A stretch of DNA of 38,943 nucleotides from CALMFQ01 sp964495595 (GTDB lineage: Bacteria; Pseudomonadota; Gammaproteobacteria; Burkholderiales; SCOH01), in the NCBI GenBank assembly GCA_964495595.1, contig CAZBWH010000024.1, positions 1 to 38,943 on the forward strand. Reading direction: 5' to 3'. Positions 1 to 7,449 of the stretch are shown piece by piece. The notes under the pieces are model-generated. The model made no database searches. It was given only the letters and a program-made list of their open reading frames with translations, and had not been told where the DNA came from. Within the stretch, counting starts at the first letter, position 1. Every line of letters starts with the position of its first letter. Position numbers and translations under genes: made by a program.

Positions 1-1026
1 ATAAGGGTAAGACGGCAGGGTGAACACCAGCATCACCAGCCCCTTGATGCCTGGCGCGATGATCAGGTCGTCGCGCGAGTGCTTGAGGTGATGCACGAAA
101 TCGCGGAAGAACATGTTCTTGCCTTGCTTTTGCAGGCCGATCATGGTGTACAGCTCGGCGCGAGACTTGTTGGGCATCAGGCTACGCAGGAATTGCACGT
201 AGCCGGATGGCGTCTCCATGTCGGCCATGAAATAGGCCCGCGAGAAGCTGAACAATACGCCGATCCGCCGTGCATCCAGCAAGATGGTGTCAAGAAACAG
301 CGTGCCGTCGCTATGGCGCAAGACCGGCACACAGAACGGGTATTCCTGCGCACCGTTCACCGCCTTGCCGATCACATACGCGGCTTTGTTGCGGTAGAAC
401 GGCGAATACAGCACCTGAATCTGGTAATTCTCTTCTGCCGCCGGCCAATCGCCCAGATGCGATTTGATGGCCTTGACTACGTAGCCGATATCCCGATCCA
501 GGTTTTCAAACGGAATATCCCAGCCAAAATCGGTAAGTATCTGCTTGATGGTGTGACGCAGGCCGCCGCGCAACGGGTAATAGCTGCGGTAGGTCGGCGG
601 ATCGGAATCAATGTGCTCGGTGGAAATGGTCGGCCGGACGAAAATGTAATCGTTGATGTAATACTCGCGGCGCAGAATCTTGCAGCAGACCGAATTGAAA
701 AAAGTTTCGGCACATTCCGGCTGCTTGTGGTCGGTTTCCATCAACAGGCCAACGTACATCAGTTTGACGGTCGGCCAGATGCGTTCATCGAGAGTTTCAG
801 CCGTGAATTCCGACTGCAAGCGGGCGACACATTCCAGCACCCGGTCGTCGTAATACTGAATCCGGTCGCGCGCAGCAACCTGCACCGCCAGCCAGTCGCC
901 CTGTTCAAAACGCTGCTTGGCCAGTGCGCCGCATTCACGGAACAGCCGGTAATGCTTGTCGAACCCTTCCAGCAGTACGCTGGCAATTTCCCTGGCACGG
1001 GCATCCTGATCCATCTGCATATCCAT
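1..1026 (-). CDS. aceK: Isocitrate dehydrogenase kinase/phosphatase AceK (5' part, runs off left edge)
   Basis: AceK phosphorylates and dephosphorylates isocitrate dehydrogenase, moving carbon between the TCA cycle and the glyoxylate bypass. The open frame runs from 1026 down to base 1 without a stop, giving 342 codons of a protein that is about 580 residues in E. coli. The translation has the family's N-terminal regulatory domain (EGFDKHYRLFRE, IWPTVKLMYVGLL, RPTISTEHIDSDPP). At the edge it reaches the ATP-binding segment APGIKGLVMLVFTLPSYPY. ATG codons lie at 1026, 1020 and 1014. I chose 1026 because it overlaps the rluE stop by one base (TGATG) and follows a GAGG-type ribosome binding site inside rluE. 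Its substrate gene icd lies 0.9 kb away, divergent. The catalytic half is outside the window. Confidence 0.96.
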   Translation of the reverse strand, partial: MDMQMDQDARAREIASVLLEGFDKHYRLFRECGALAKQRFEQGDWLAVQVAARDRIQYYDDRVLECVARLQSEFTAETLDERIWPTVKLMYVGLLMETDHKQPECAETFFNSVCCKILRREYYINDYIFVRPTISTEHIDSDPPTYRSYYPLRGGLRHTIKQILTDFGWDIPFENLDRDIGYVVKAIKSHLGDWPAAEENYQIQVLYSPFYRNKAAYVIGKAVNGAQEYPFCVPVLRHSDGTLFLDTILLDARRIGVLFSFSRAYFMADMETPSGYVQFLRSLMPNKSRAELYTMIGLQKQGKNMFFRDFVHHLKHSRDDLIIAPGIKGLVMLVFTLPSYPY

Positions 1027-1646
1027 CAACGCTTCCCTCTTGTTTGGCTGGGCCGCGAGCGAAACTCCCGGCGAGGCTGACTGGCCATTGTCGCAGCTTG
1101 CGGCAATGGCACATTGATTCGACGCAATTCGCCCGGCAGCAGGCCGTCGAGTTGCCAGTCACCGATGCGCACGCGGATCAGCCGCAATGTCGGCAAGCCG
1201 ACGTTGGCAGTCATACGCCGCACCTGGCGGTTTTTGCCCTCACGGATGGTCAGCTCCAGCCAGCTATCCGGAACCGTCTGGCGCACCCGGATGGGTGGAT
1301 TGCGCGGCCAGAGAGCGGGCGGCTCGATGCTGCGCACCTCTGCCGGCCGGGTAACAAAGTCGCCCAGATTGACCCCTTGCGCCAGGTGATGCAAGGCCTC
1401 GGTGGTCGGCACACCTTCTACCTGCACCCAGTAGGTCTTAGGCAACTTGTGCGCTGGGTCGGCAATCCGCTGCTGCAAGACTCCGTTATTGGTCAGCAGT
1501 AGCAACCCTTCACTGTCGGTATCCAGGCGGCCGGCCGGGTAAAATCCCGGTGCGTCGATGTAATCGGCCAGGCTTTGATGCGGCAGGCTGGGAGAAAACT
1601 GGCAGATCACACCGCTGGGCTTGTTGAACAAAAGCAATTCGGGCAT
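1026..1646 (-). CDS. rluE: 23S rRNA pseudouridine synthase, RluE type
   Basis: A 206-residue RsuA/RluB/E/F-family pseudouridine synthase, predicted to isomerise one uridine of 23S rRNA (U2457 in E. coli). The start MPELLLFNKPSGV has no preceding S4 domain, which fits RluE rather than RsuA, RluB or RluF. The catalytic loop PAGRLDTDSEGLLLLTN puts the family Asp at D42. Further hallmarks are PKTYWVQVEG and the C-terminal REGKNRQVRRM..VGLPTLRLIR. The gene overlaps aceK by one base, so the two are probably translated together. The basic Arg/Gln-rich tail (last ~20 residues) is typical. The family is certain. The RluE subtype rests on domain content and length. Confidence 0.93.
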   Translation of the reverse strand: MPELLLFNKPSGVICQFSPSLPHQSLADYIDAPGFYPAGRLDTDSEGLLLLTNNGVLQQRIADPAHKLPKTYWVQVEGVPTTEALHHLAQGVNLGDFVTRPAEVRSIEPPALWPRNPPIRVRQTVPDSWLELTIREGKNRQVRRMTANVGLPTLRLIRVRIGDWQLDGLLPGELRRINVPLPQAATMASQPRREFRSRPSQTRGKR

Positions 1647-1914
1647 TTACTAATGGCGACGGGGTTGAAGTTGGGGATAATAGCAACGATTTTCCTGCTG
1701 CGCCTGCTGCCGGCTTCCCACAGCGGCGCGACTGGTCTAGTCTATAAAAAATGAACGCCGGGCTTACCCCGCCCTGGCAAACGCGGAAAACGGCAGCCAC
1801 AGGCTGCGGTATTTCATCCGGTAAAGGGCTTTGGCTGCACCGGCAGACCCGATCAGCCGTAACCGAAACCAACACACGGGTTCTTCTATCCAGACCCACA
1901 TCGACGGAGCAGTG
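1647..1914. promoter_or_regulatory. Divergent intergenic region between rluE-aceK and icd
   Basis: This 268-base stretch separates the rluE start on the minus strand from icd on the plus strand, so it should hold promoters for both. AT-rich patches at about 1676-1681 (GATAAT) and 1742-1751 (TATAAAAA) could be -10 elements, but neither has a convincing -35 partner at 16-18 bases. A GGAG ribosome binding site at 1906-1909 lies five bases before the icd ATG. I see no hairpin followed by a T-run and no clear operator. Confidence 0.4.
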
Positions 1915-3159
1915 ATGACAACTTCGCATATCAAGGTGCCGCAGGGCGGCCAGAAAATCGTTCCAGGCCAGGCCATTCCCGACCATCCGATCATTCCGTT
2001 CATCGAAGGCGACGGTATCGGCATCGATATTACCCCGGTCATGCAAAAGGTAGTCGACGCTGCGGTTGAAAAGGCCTACGGCGGCAAACGCAAGATTCAC
2101 TGGATGGAAATCTACGCCGGTGAGAAATCGACCCGCATTTACGGTGGCGACGTGTGGCTGCCGGATGAAACCCTGAAAGCACTCAAGGAATATGTGATTT
2201 CGATCAAGGGCCCGATGACCACGCCGGTTGGCGGCGGCATCCGCTCGCTGAACGTGGCACTGCGCCAGGAGCTGGATCTTTACGTGTGCCTGCGCCCGGT
2301 GCGCTACTTCCAGGGCGTACCTTCGCCGCTGAAAGACCCGGCCAAGACCGACATGACCATCTTCCGTGAGAACACCGAAGACATTTACGCCGGCATCGAG
2401 TGGGCGGCCGAGTCGGACAGCTGCAAGAAGATCGTCAACTTCCTGCAGGGTGAAATGGGGGTGAAGAAAATCCGTTTCCCCAACACCACCGCCATCGGCA
2501 TCAAAACCGTGTCGCGTGAAGGTTCGGAGCGACTGATCCGCAAGGCGATGCAATACGCGATCGACAACGATCGCAAATCAGTCACCATCGTCCACAAGGG
2601 CAATATCATGAAGTTCACCGAAGGTGGCTTCCGTGACTGGGGCTACGCGCTGGCAAAAAACGAATTCGGCGCCCAGTTGATCGACAACGGCCCGTGGTGC
2701 AAATTCAAGAACCCGAAAACCGGCAACGACATCATCGTTAAAGATGCGATCGCTGATGCGTTCCTGCAGCAGATCCTGCTGCGCCCGGCCGAATACGACG
2801 TGATCGCCACCCTGAACCTGAACGGCGACTACATTTCCGACGCGCTGGCGGCCCAAGTGGGCGGCATCGGCATTGCCCCGGGCGCCAACCTGTCGGACGA
2901 CGTGGCCATGTTCGAAGCCACTCACGGCACCGCACCGAAGTACGCCGGCCTGGACAAGGTGAACCCCGGTTCGCTGATCCTGTCGGCAGAAATGATGCTG
3001 CGTCACATGGGCTGGACCGAAGCGGCCGACCTGATCGTCAAGTCCACCGAAGCGGCAATCAAGGACAAAGTTGTGACTTACGACTTTGCCCGTCTGATGG
3101 ATGGCGCGACCGAAGTCAGCTGCTCCGCATTCGGTGATGCGATGATCGAACGCATGTAA
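1915..3159 (+). CDS. icd: NADP-dependent isocitrate dehydrogenase
   Basis: A 414-residue Icd that oxidises isocitrate to 2-oxoglutarate in the TCA cycle. Visible hallmarks are IPFIEGDGIGIDIT near the N-terminus, the substrate-loop segment VGGGIRSLNVALRQELDLYVCLRPVR (given here only to locate residues 105-130), RENTEDIYAGIE, the Lys-containing HKGNIMKFTEG, and the coenzyme-binding ATHGTAPKYAGLDKVNPGS. S111 in GGIRSLNVA is the equivalent of E. coli Ser113, the residue AceK phosphorylates. The frame is open further upstream, but the ATG at 1915 follows a GGAG site by five bases and gives the usual length. A shared hairpin terminator follows at 3201-3227. aceK, encoding the enzyme that controls Icd, is on the other side of the divergent promoter region. 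Confidence 0.97.
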   Translation: MTTSHIKVPQGGQKIVPGQAIPDHPIIPFIEGDGIGIDITPVMQKVVDAAVEKAYGGKRKIHWMEIYAGEKSTRIYGGDVWLPDETLKALKEYVISIKGPMTTPVGGGIRSLNVALRQELDLYVCLRPVRYFQGVPSPLKDPAKTDMTIFRENTEDIYAGIEWAAESDSCKKIVNFLQGEMGVKKIRFPNTTAIGIKTVSREGSERLIRKAMQYAIDNDRKSVTIVHKGNIMKFTEGGFRDWGYALAKNEFGAQLIDNGPWCKFKNPKTGNDIIVKDAIADAFLQQILLRPAEYDVIATLNLNGDYISDALAAQVGGIGIAPGANLSDDVAMFEATHGTAPKYAGLDKVNPGSLILSAEMMLRHMGWTEAADLIVKSTEAAIKDKVVTYDFARLMDGATEVSCSAFGDAMIERM

Positions 3160-3200
3160 TGGCGCCGCCGGGCTGGCAACGGCCCTGGCAGCCAACCAAA

Positions 3201-3227
3201 ACGGCATGGGAAACCATGCCGTTTTTT
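3201..3227. terminator. Rho-independent terminator shared by icd and yegD
   Basis: A perfect 9-bp stem (ACGGCATGG, loop GAAA, CCATGCCGT) is followed by a T-run at 3222-3227. On the other strand the same hairpin is followed by TTTT. It therefore can stop icd transcripts from the left and yegD transcripts (stop at 3236) from the right. Confidence 0.9.
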
Positions 3228-3235
3228 CTGCCGGG

Positions 3236-4489
3236 TCAGCCGCCGAACAAGCGCTGCGCCGCCAGCGCCAGCCCGGTGCCCACGCTGCCAAAGCGGTCGC
3301 CCTCCACCCACTGCGCGGCCGGCACCTGCCGGCGGATTTCCTGCATCAGCCGCGGCACCCCGCTGGCCCCGCCGGTGACAAACAGGGTTGAAATGGCGTC
3401 TGGCCGAACACTGGCATGGGAGCACAAGCCGGCCACAGTCGTGGCAATCCTGCCGATGGCATCCTCCACCGCCGCTTCAAATTGGGCCAGCGGCAAGGTT
3501 CGCTGCAGCCCGTATTCAACCATCTCCAGTTGCAGCTGCCCCACGCCGTCCACACAGCAACCGATTTTCGCAGCCTCGACGGCAATCGCCAGCCGATGGC
3601 CGGCGCGTTCGTCGACAATCCGCACCAGCCTGCCGAACCGGGCACGGTCTTCCACTTCAGCCAGCACATCGTCCAGCTCGCGCCGCAATTTGCGTTCATA
3701 AAGGAAATTGATGGTGTGCCAAGTCGACAGCAGGTGGTAATAATTGGCGGGCACATCGGTCGTTTTGCCCCGCATCCTGCCCCCCATGCCCAACAGCGGC
3801 ATGACTTCGCGCAGGCTGAGCAGCCGGTCGAAATCGGTGCCCCCCAGATGAATACCGGCCGTCGCGAGGATATCGCCGCCACGATCGGCCAGCTGATGAC
3901 GCTGCGGCGCCAGGCGAATCAACGAGAAATCCGACGTACCGCCACCGATGTCGACAATCATCACCAGCTGCTCGCTACCGATCTGCTGCTCATAGTCAAA
4001 GGCAGCAGCAATCGGCTCAGGCAGAAACGCCAGATCGGCAAAGCCGATCGACCGGGCAATATCGGCCAGCGCCGATTCGGCACGCTGGTCTGCTGCCGGA
4101 TCGTCGTCGACAAAATGCACTGGCCGCCCCAGCACCGCCTGCCGTAGCGGGTGTCCGGCAGCGGCTTCGGCACGCCGTTTCAGCTCGGCGAGAAAGGTGG
4201 CGAGAATCTGGCGAAAGCCGATGCGCTGATGCTGGATTTCGGTATCGGCATCCATCAGTGCCGTACCCAGCACGCTTTTCAACGAGCGCAGCAGGCGCCC
4301 TTCGGTTCCGCTGACGTATTCATTGATCGCCGCTCGGCCGAAATGGGTGGCCTCGGTTTCAAAATCATAGAACAGCACACTGGGAAAGGTTGGTTTGCCA
4401 TCGTCCAGCGGCAGCAACACCGGTTGGCCGGCGAGCGAGATGCCACAGGTGGAGTTGGACGTACCGAAGTCAATGCCGCAAATAGCCAT
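3236..4489 (-). CDS. yegD: Hsp70-like ATPase, YegD family
   Basis: A 417-residue actin-fold ATPase related to DnaK. The phosphate-1 motif GIDFGTSNS is at residues 5-13. The phosphate-2 motif VDIGGGTSDFSL is at about 179-190. The adenosine-side motif LFVTGGASGVPRL is near the C-terminus. The protein stops after the nucleotide-binding domain and has no peptide-binding domain, as in E. coli YegD (about 450 residues). It is predicted cytoplasmic, and its client or role is not established in the family. It stands alone, convergent with icd across a shared terminator. No strong ribosome binding site precedes the ATG at 4489. MreB or a ParM-like protein is excluded by the DnaK-type motifs and spacing. 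Confidence 0.9.
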   Translation of the reverse strand: MAICGIDFGTSNSTCGISLAGQPVLLPLDDGKPTFPSVLFYDFETEATHFGRAAINEYVSGTEGRLLRSLKSVLGTALMDADTEIQHQRIGFRQILATFLAELKRRAEAAAGHPLRQAVLGRPVHFVDDDPAADQRAESALADIARSIGFADLAFLPEPIAAAFDYEQQIGSEQLVMIVDIGGGTSDFSLIRLAPQRHQLADRGGDILATAGIHLGGTDFDRLLSLREVMPLLGMGGRMRGKTTDVPANYYHLLSTWHTINFLYERKLRRELDDVLAEVEDRARFGRLVRIVDERAGHRLAIAVEAAKIGCCVDGVGQLQLEMVEYGLQRTLPLAQFEAAVEDAIGRIATTVAGLCSHASVRPDAISTLFVTGGASGVPRLMQEIRRQVPAAQWVEGDRFGSVGTGLALAAQRLFGG

Positions 4490-4571
4490 GAGAAGTTCTC
4501 ACCAAATCGGCTGCCGATTGTACCTGAACGAGCCCGCCTTGCACCGGGCTGACTGACATCGGCCTGCAGAG

Positions 4572-4636
4572 CAATGCCAGAGCGGCTTGCAGGCAAGGCT
4601 GCACACCAATACCAGAGCGGCTTGCAGCCTTGCCCT
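4572..4636. repeat. Two-unit 35-bp tandem intergenic repeat, copy 1
   Basis: Two direct units begin CAATGCCAGAGCGGCTTGCA at 4572 and CAATACCAGAGCGGCTTGCA at 4607, exactly 35 bases apart. The end of unit 1 (GGCAAGGCTGCA) is the exact reverse complement of the end of unit 2 (TGCAGCCTTGCC), so the pair can fold into a hairpin. A further inverted, partial unit may lie at 4641-4664 (reverse complement contains CAATACCGGGGCCTTGC). The same architecture with the same 35-base period recurs at 14105-14168. It sits in the 253-base gap between yegD and the chemosensory-like operon. Confidence 0.75.
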
Positions 4637-4675
4637 CATCGCAAGGCCCCGGTATTGCCAGCAGTGTCTGGCCGG

Positions 4676-4714
4676 CAAAAAGCAAAGCCGCCCGGATGAC
4701 CGGGCGGCTTTGCT
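4676..4714 (-). terminator. Rho-independent terminator of the chemosensory-like operon
   Basis: A perfect 15-bp inverted repeat (4681-4695 with 4700-4714, loop at 4696-4699) is GC-rich and, read on the minus strand, is followed by a T-run at about 4676-4680. It lies 28 bases past the stop of the CheY-like gene and marks the end of the operon. Confidence 0.93.
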
Positions 4715-4742
4715 GCAAACCGGGAAGATAAAACGACGAAAC

Positions 4743-5108
4743 TCAGCCAGCCATTTTCTTGAATGCCTCCAGTACGGCCTCGCCTTTGAACGGCTTGACG
4801 ATCCAGCCCTTGATGCCGGCAGCTTTGCCGCGTTCTTTCATGCTCGGGCTGCTCTCGGTAGTCAGCATGATGATATTCACCGTACTGTTGCCCAGTTCGC
4901 CACGGATTTTTTCCACCATGGTCAGGCCGTCCATATTGGGCATATTGACATCGCTGACCACCAGTTTGATGCCGGGGTCGGCCTTCAGCTTGGCCAGGCC
5001 ATCCTTGCCGTCGACCGCAGTAGCCACATCCAGCCCGGCATTTTTCAGAAAACCGGCCACTTCATCGCGCACGGTACTCGAATCATCTACGATCAGAATC
5101 TTTGCCAT
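4743..5108 (-). CDS. CheY-like single-domain response regulator
   Basis: A 121-residue stand-alone receiver domain. The acidic pair is D8-D9 (ILIVDDSS), the phosphoacceptor is D53 in VVSDVNMPNMDG, the switch Thr lies in IIMLTTES (T83/T84), and the conserved Lys is K105 in IVKPFKG. It has no output domain, so it should act by protein contact, as CheY does. A longer reading from a TTG at 5123 is possible. I chose the ATG at 5108 because the GAGGA ribosome binding site lies inside that extension and the protein then begins at the first receiver strand. It is the last gene of a five-gene operon, 18 bases after the CheX-receiver gene and just before a strong terminator. It is probably the phosphorylation target of the kinase at 7450-9705, though this is inferred from position. 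Confidence 0.95.
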   Translation of the reverse strand: MAKILIVDDSSTVRDEVAGFLKNAGLDVATAVDGKDGLAKLKADPGIKLVVSDVNMPNMDGLTMVEKIRGELGNSTVNIIMLTTESSPSMKERGKAAGIKGWIVKPFKGEAVLEAFKKMAG

Positions 5109-5126
5109 TTCACATTTCCTCAATGA

Positions 5127-6086
5127 TTAGAACAATTCCAGCTCACCGGAATCGACCAGTTCCTCAACGTCGTGCTTGATTTCCTTGAAATCTTCCGGCG
5201 ACCAGCTGAGGTTGAAAATAAATCGTTGGTACAGCTTCACTTCCTGCCCGGTCTGATCGTCTGTCAGCGTGTAAAGAAAACACAGCTGCGGGTTTTCCGA
5301 ACCGAACGAAATGTATTTGTGCTTGTGGTTGACGATCAACGGCACCTGAATCTTGGTTTCCGTCGCATTCTGCTCGCCGATATAACGATTCTTGAACGCC
5401 CCCCAGATCAGGTTGGTAATCTCCCCCAGAAAGCTGTTGACGGCGCGAAAATCACGCTGCTCGCGGTTGGGATGGATCCGGTTGAGAAAGGCGATGATCG
5501 GCTCCTCCTCGCTTTGCAACATCATGTAGCCCCGGCACCAGGCACTCTCCAGCGGGATCAGGCTGAACACCTCGCCAAAGATGATCCGGTCGCGAACGAT
5601 GTAAGGCGTCTCGCGCAAGGTGGTAGCCACGGTCTTGAACTGATCGGACAAGATATCACCGGAGATTTCGGCGATGCCGCGCACCAGGTCGTTAGGATAC
5701 ACCAGACAGAAAATGTATTCGTCGATCACCCCGCGCAACGCGTCCATATTACTGGCCACATAGCTGGCGCAGAACACCTTGCGCATTTCCTCGGGCAAAT
5801 CATCCAGCGTAGCCTCATGCTCGCGGCGCAGAATGAGCGGCAACTCACTGCGCACCGAGTGGATGCTCATCGCAATATCCTGATTTTCTTCCGGCGTGTC
5901 GCCGTAGTTTTCAGAATACAGAATGGCACCGAGGTCGATATTGGATCGCAATACCGACATCAGGTTGTCCTTGTGCACCTTGAGTCCAACCAGATTGTTG
6001 TCGTCGCAGAATTTCTTGATCGCTTCGGCGTGTTCAGCGCTGTTGTCGAGCACCAGCACCTTGCTCAGCAAATGTTTGTCATGCAT
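5127..6086 (-). CDS. Degenerate receiver fused to a CheX-like domain
   Basis: A 319-residue protein in two parts. Residues 7-125 look like a receiver domain (strand KVLVLDNS, then GAILYSENYG) in which the phosphoacceptor position, aligned with VVSDVNMP of the neighbouring CheY, is E59 instead of Asp. Residues 135-300 resemble the CheC/CheX/FliY phosphatase fold, with the signature helix FLGEITNLIWGAFKNRY and the catalytic-type pair E222/N225. CheX-family proteins dephosphorylate CheY-P, so a phosphatase of the adjacent CheY is the simplest role, but this is inference. The C-terminus ends GELELF, nearly identical to the next CheX-like protein. The start at 6086 follows GGAG by eight bases. It was identified by motif and fold pattern, not by close recognition. 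Confidence 0.8.
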   Translation of the reverse strand: MHDKHLLSKVLVLDNSAEHAEAIKKFCDDNNLVGLKVHKDNLMSVLRSNIDLGAILYSENYGDTPEENQDIAMSIHSVRSELPLILRREHEATLDDLPEEMRKVFCASYVASNMDALRGVIDEYIFCLVYPNDLVRGIAEISGDILSDQFKTVATTLRETPYIVRDRIIFGEVFSLIPLESAWCRGYMMLQSEEEPIIAFLNRIHPNREQRDFRAVNSFLGEITNLIWGAFKNRYIGEQNATETKIQVPLIVNHKHKYISFGSENPQLCFLYTLTDDQTGQEVKLYQRFIFNLSWSPEDFKEIKHDVEELVDSGELELF

Positions 6087-6118
6087 GTCAATATCTCCGG
6101 ATCCTGTATCTGGCGCGA

Positions 6119-6658
6119 TCAGAACAATTCAAGCGCGCCGGTTTCTTCTTCGGCTGTTGCCATGTCGACGGCGAAGTCGATCGGTGCGTATTCACACAGG
6201 CAAATCGTCGCGTGCAGCTGTATCTGATTGTTAATGGTGATGGCATACCCTCCGACAAAGCCGGGTTTCAGCTCGTCGAGAAACACCAGGCTCTTGTTGG
6301 TGAGCACATACGGCGTGGACATGCCCAGGTGGGTGAAATGGTGCAGCAACTCCCGGTTCATTGCCCCGCAACACAGATTGCCGATTTCGGCGATCACCTC
6401 GGTCAGCGCCTTGTCGGTCGAACCCCTGCAGAAATATTCGCGGGTAGGCGCATCGTCGTTGATGTGAAAAAAGGTCAGCAACCGGAACAGAAACGACGAA
6501 ATGGTCAGGACGATGATGGTTTGCTCAGGGAATTCCGCCGGAGGCTTTTCCAGCTCCCGAACCACCTCGATGGTATCGTCGGCACCGAGCAACAGGTTGG
6601 CCTTGACCGCCTTGTTGAAAATGAAATCGGTGCCTTCTTTGGCCTGTTCGCTGATCAC
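6119..6658 (-). CDS. CheX-like putative phosphatase
   Basis: A 179-residue single-domain protein resembling CheX. It has the helix EVIAEIGNLCCGAMNREL with the family pair E91/N94, then alternating strands (YVLTNKSLVFLDEL, GGYAITINNQIQLHATICL). CheX/CheC proteins hydrolyse the aspartyl phosphate of CheY, and that is the likely activity here. The gene starts with GTG at 6658, three bases after the MCP-like gene stop, so the two are probably translationally coupled. The C-terminus GALELF matches the end of the neighbouring receiver-CheX protein (GELELF), although the rest of the two sequences differs clearly. There are no transmembrane segments. A relation to the haem- or PilZ-type sensors was considered, but no such motif is visible. 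Confidence 0.78.
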   Translation of the reverse strand: MISEQAKEGTDFIFNKAVKANLLLGADDTIEVVRELEKPPAEFPEQTIIVLTISSFLFRLLTFFHINDDAPTREYFCRGSTDKALTEVIAEIGNLCCGAMNRELLHHFTHLGMSTPYVLTNKSLVFLDELKPGFVGGYAITINNQIQLHATICLCEYAPIDFAVDMATAEEETGALELF

Positions 6659-6661
6659 GGC

Positions 6662-7438
6662 TCAATCCAGTCTGGAGCGCAGTTGGTTGACCAGGGATTC
6701 CATGTTGCTCAATGCAGCCATCATCATCTTGCCGCCTGCCTGGATGTCCTGGAAGGTGGAGGTGGTGGTCAGGTCGTTCTTGTGCAGGCTGCTGCTGTAG
6801 TCTTTGGACAGCACCTCGGAACGGCCAGCGAGCTTGCGCACCTCCTCGGCCACCACAGCAAAGCCGCGACCGGAGTCCCCCGCCCGTGCCGCTTCGATCG
6901 AAGCGTTGAGCGACAGGATGATCACGTTCTTCACGATCGAACCGAATTCCTGGTTCTTGGTGTGCATATTGCGGTTCTGCTCCATCAGCGAAATCATTTC
7001 TTCGTGCCAGTGTTCGAAGGTGATCGCCATACTGCGCAACTGGCCAGCTTCCTTGGCCAAGCGGCTGGCTTGCCCCTGCAGATCATCGCGCAACCGCTCG
7101 TAACGGCTGTTGACGTCGTCAAGCTCCTGCGCGCTGCGCTGCCGGGAATGATTCAGCGCATCGCTGGCTTGCTGCAGCGCTTGATTCAGCTCGGCCAGCT
7201 GCCGGTTCAGATCATTGATCTGCTGCGCGGTGCGAACCGATTCCCGCTCAGCCTGAGTCAGGCTTTGATTGAGATTGCCATTGGCTTCCTGGACGGCCTG
7301 CAGCCTGCTATCGGCCTCTTGCTGCAGCTGGGCCAGCGCCGACTTGCTGCGGTATTTCATGAAGGCAAACATGCCTGCAGCGCAGAATGTGCCCCCTAGG
7401 GCAAAGCCTTTGATCCCTTCGATAAGATAAGCATCCAT
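6662..7438 (-). CDS. Sensorless MCP-like membrane coiled-coil protein
   Basis: A 258-residue protein with one N-terminal membrane helix (about residues 9-27) and no periplasmic domain. A long Gln/Ala-rich coiled coil follows (about 32-135), then a methyl-accepting chemotaxis protein hairpin tip at 172-207 (LNASIEAARAGDSGRGFAVVAEEVRKLAGRS in pieces: LNASIEAARAG, GRGFAVVAEEV, LAGRS). The tip is the part that contacts CheA and CheW in chemoreceptors. The arm after the tip is only about 50 residues, shorter than in classical receptors, and I see no clear methylation sites or CheR-tethering pentapeptide. It lies 11 bases after the kinase gene and 3 bases before the CheX-like gene. It probably scaffolds the membrane kinase next door, which carries the sensor domain itself. 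Whether it is ever methylated is unknown. Confidence 0.85.
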   Translation of the reverse strand: MDAYLIEGIKGFALGGTFCAAGMFAFMKYRSKSALAQLQQEADSRLQAVQEANGNLNQSLTQAERESVRTAQQINDLNRQLAELNQALQQASDALNHSRQRSAQELDDVNSRYERLRDDLQGQASRLAKEAGQLRSMAITFEHWHEEMISLMEQNRNMHTKNQEFGSIVKNVIILSLNASIEAARAGDSGRGFAVVAEEVRKLAGRSEVLSKDYSSSLHKNDLTTTSTFQDIQAGGKMMMAALSNMESLVNQLRSRLD

Positions 7439-7449
7439 TTAGTCAGTCA

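Noticed and set aside
79..1080. Long plus-strand open frame of 333 codons
   Set aside because: It lies wholly opposite aceK, whose translation matches a known family along its full length. The plus-strand reading has no recognisable domain and is an antisense shadow in GC-rich DNA.
1510..2553. Long minus-strand open frame over icd
   Set aside because: It is antisense to icd and to the end of rluE, with no family features. The icd frame has full-length conserved motifs.
5108..5123. TTG start adding five residues to the CheY-like protein
   Set aside because: The ribosome binding site GAGGA for the ATG at 5108 lies within this extension, so the ATG is the more likely start.
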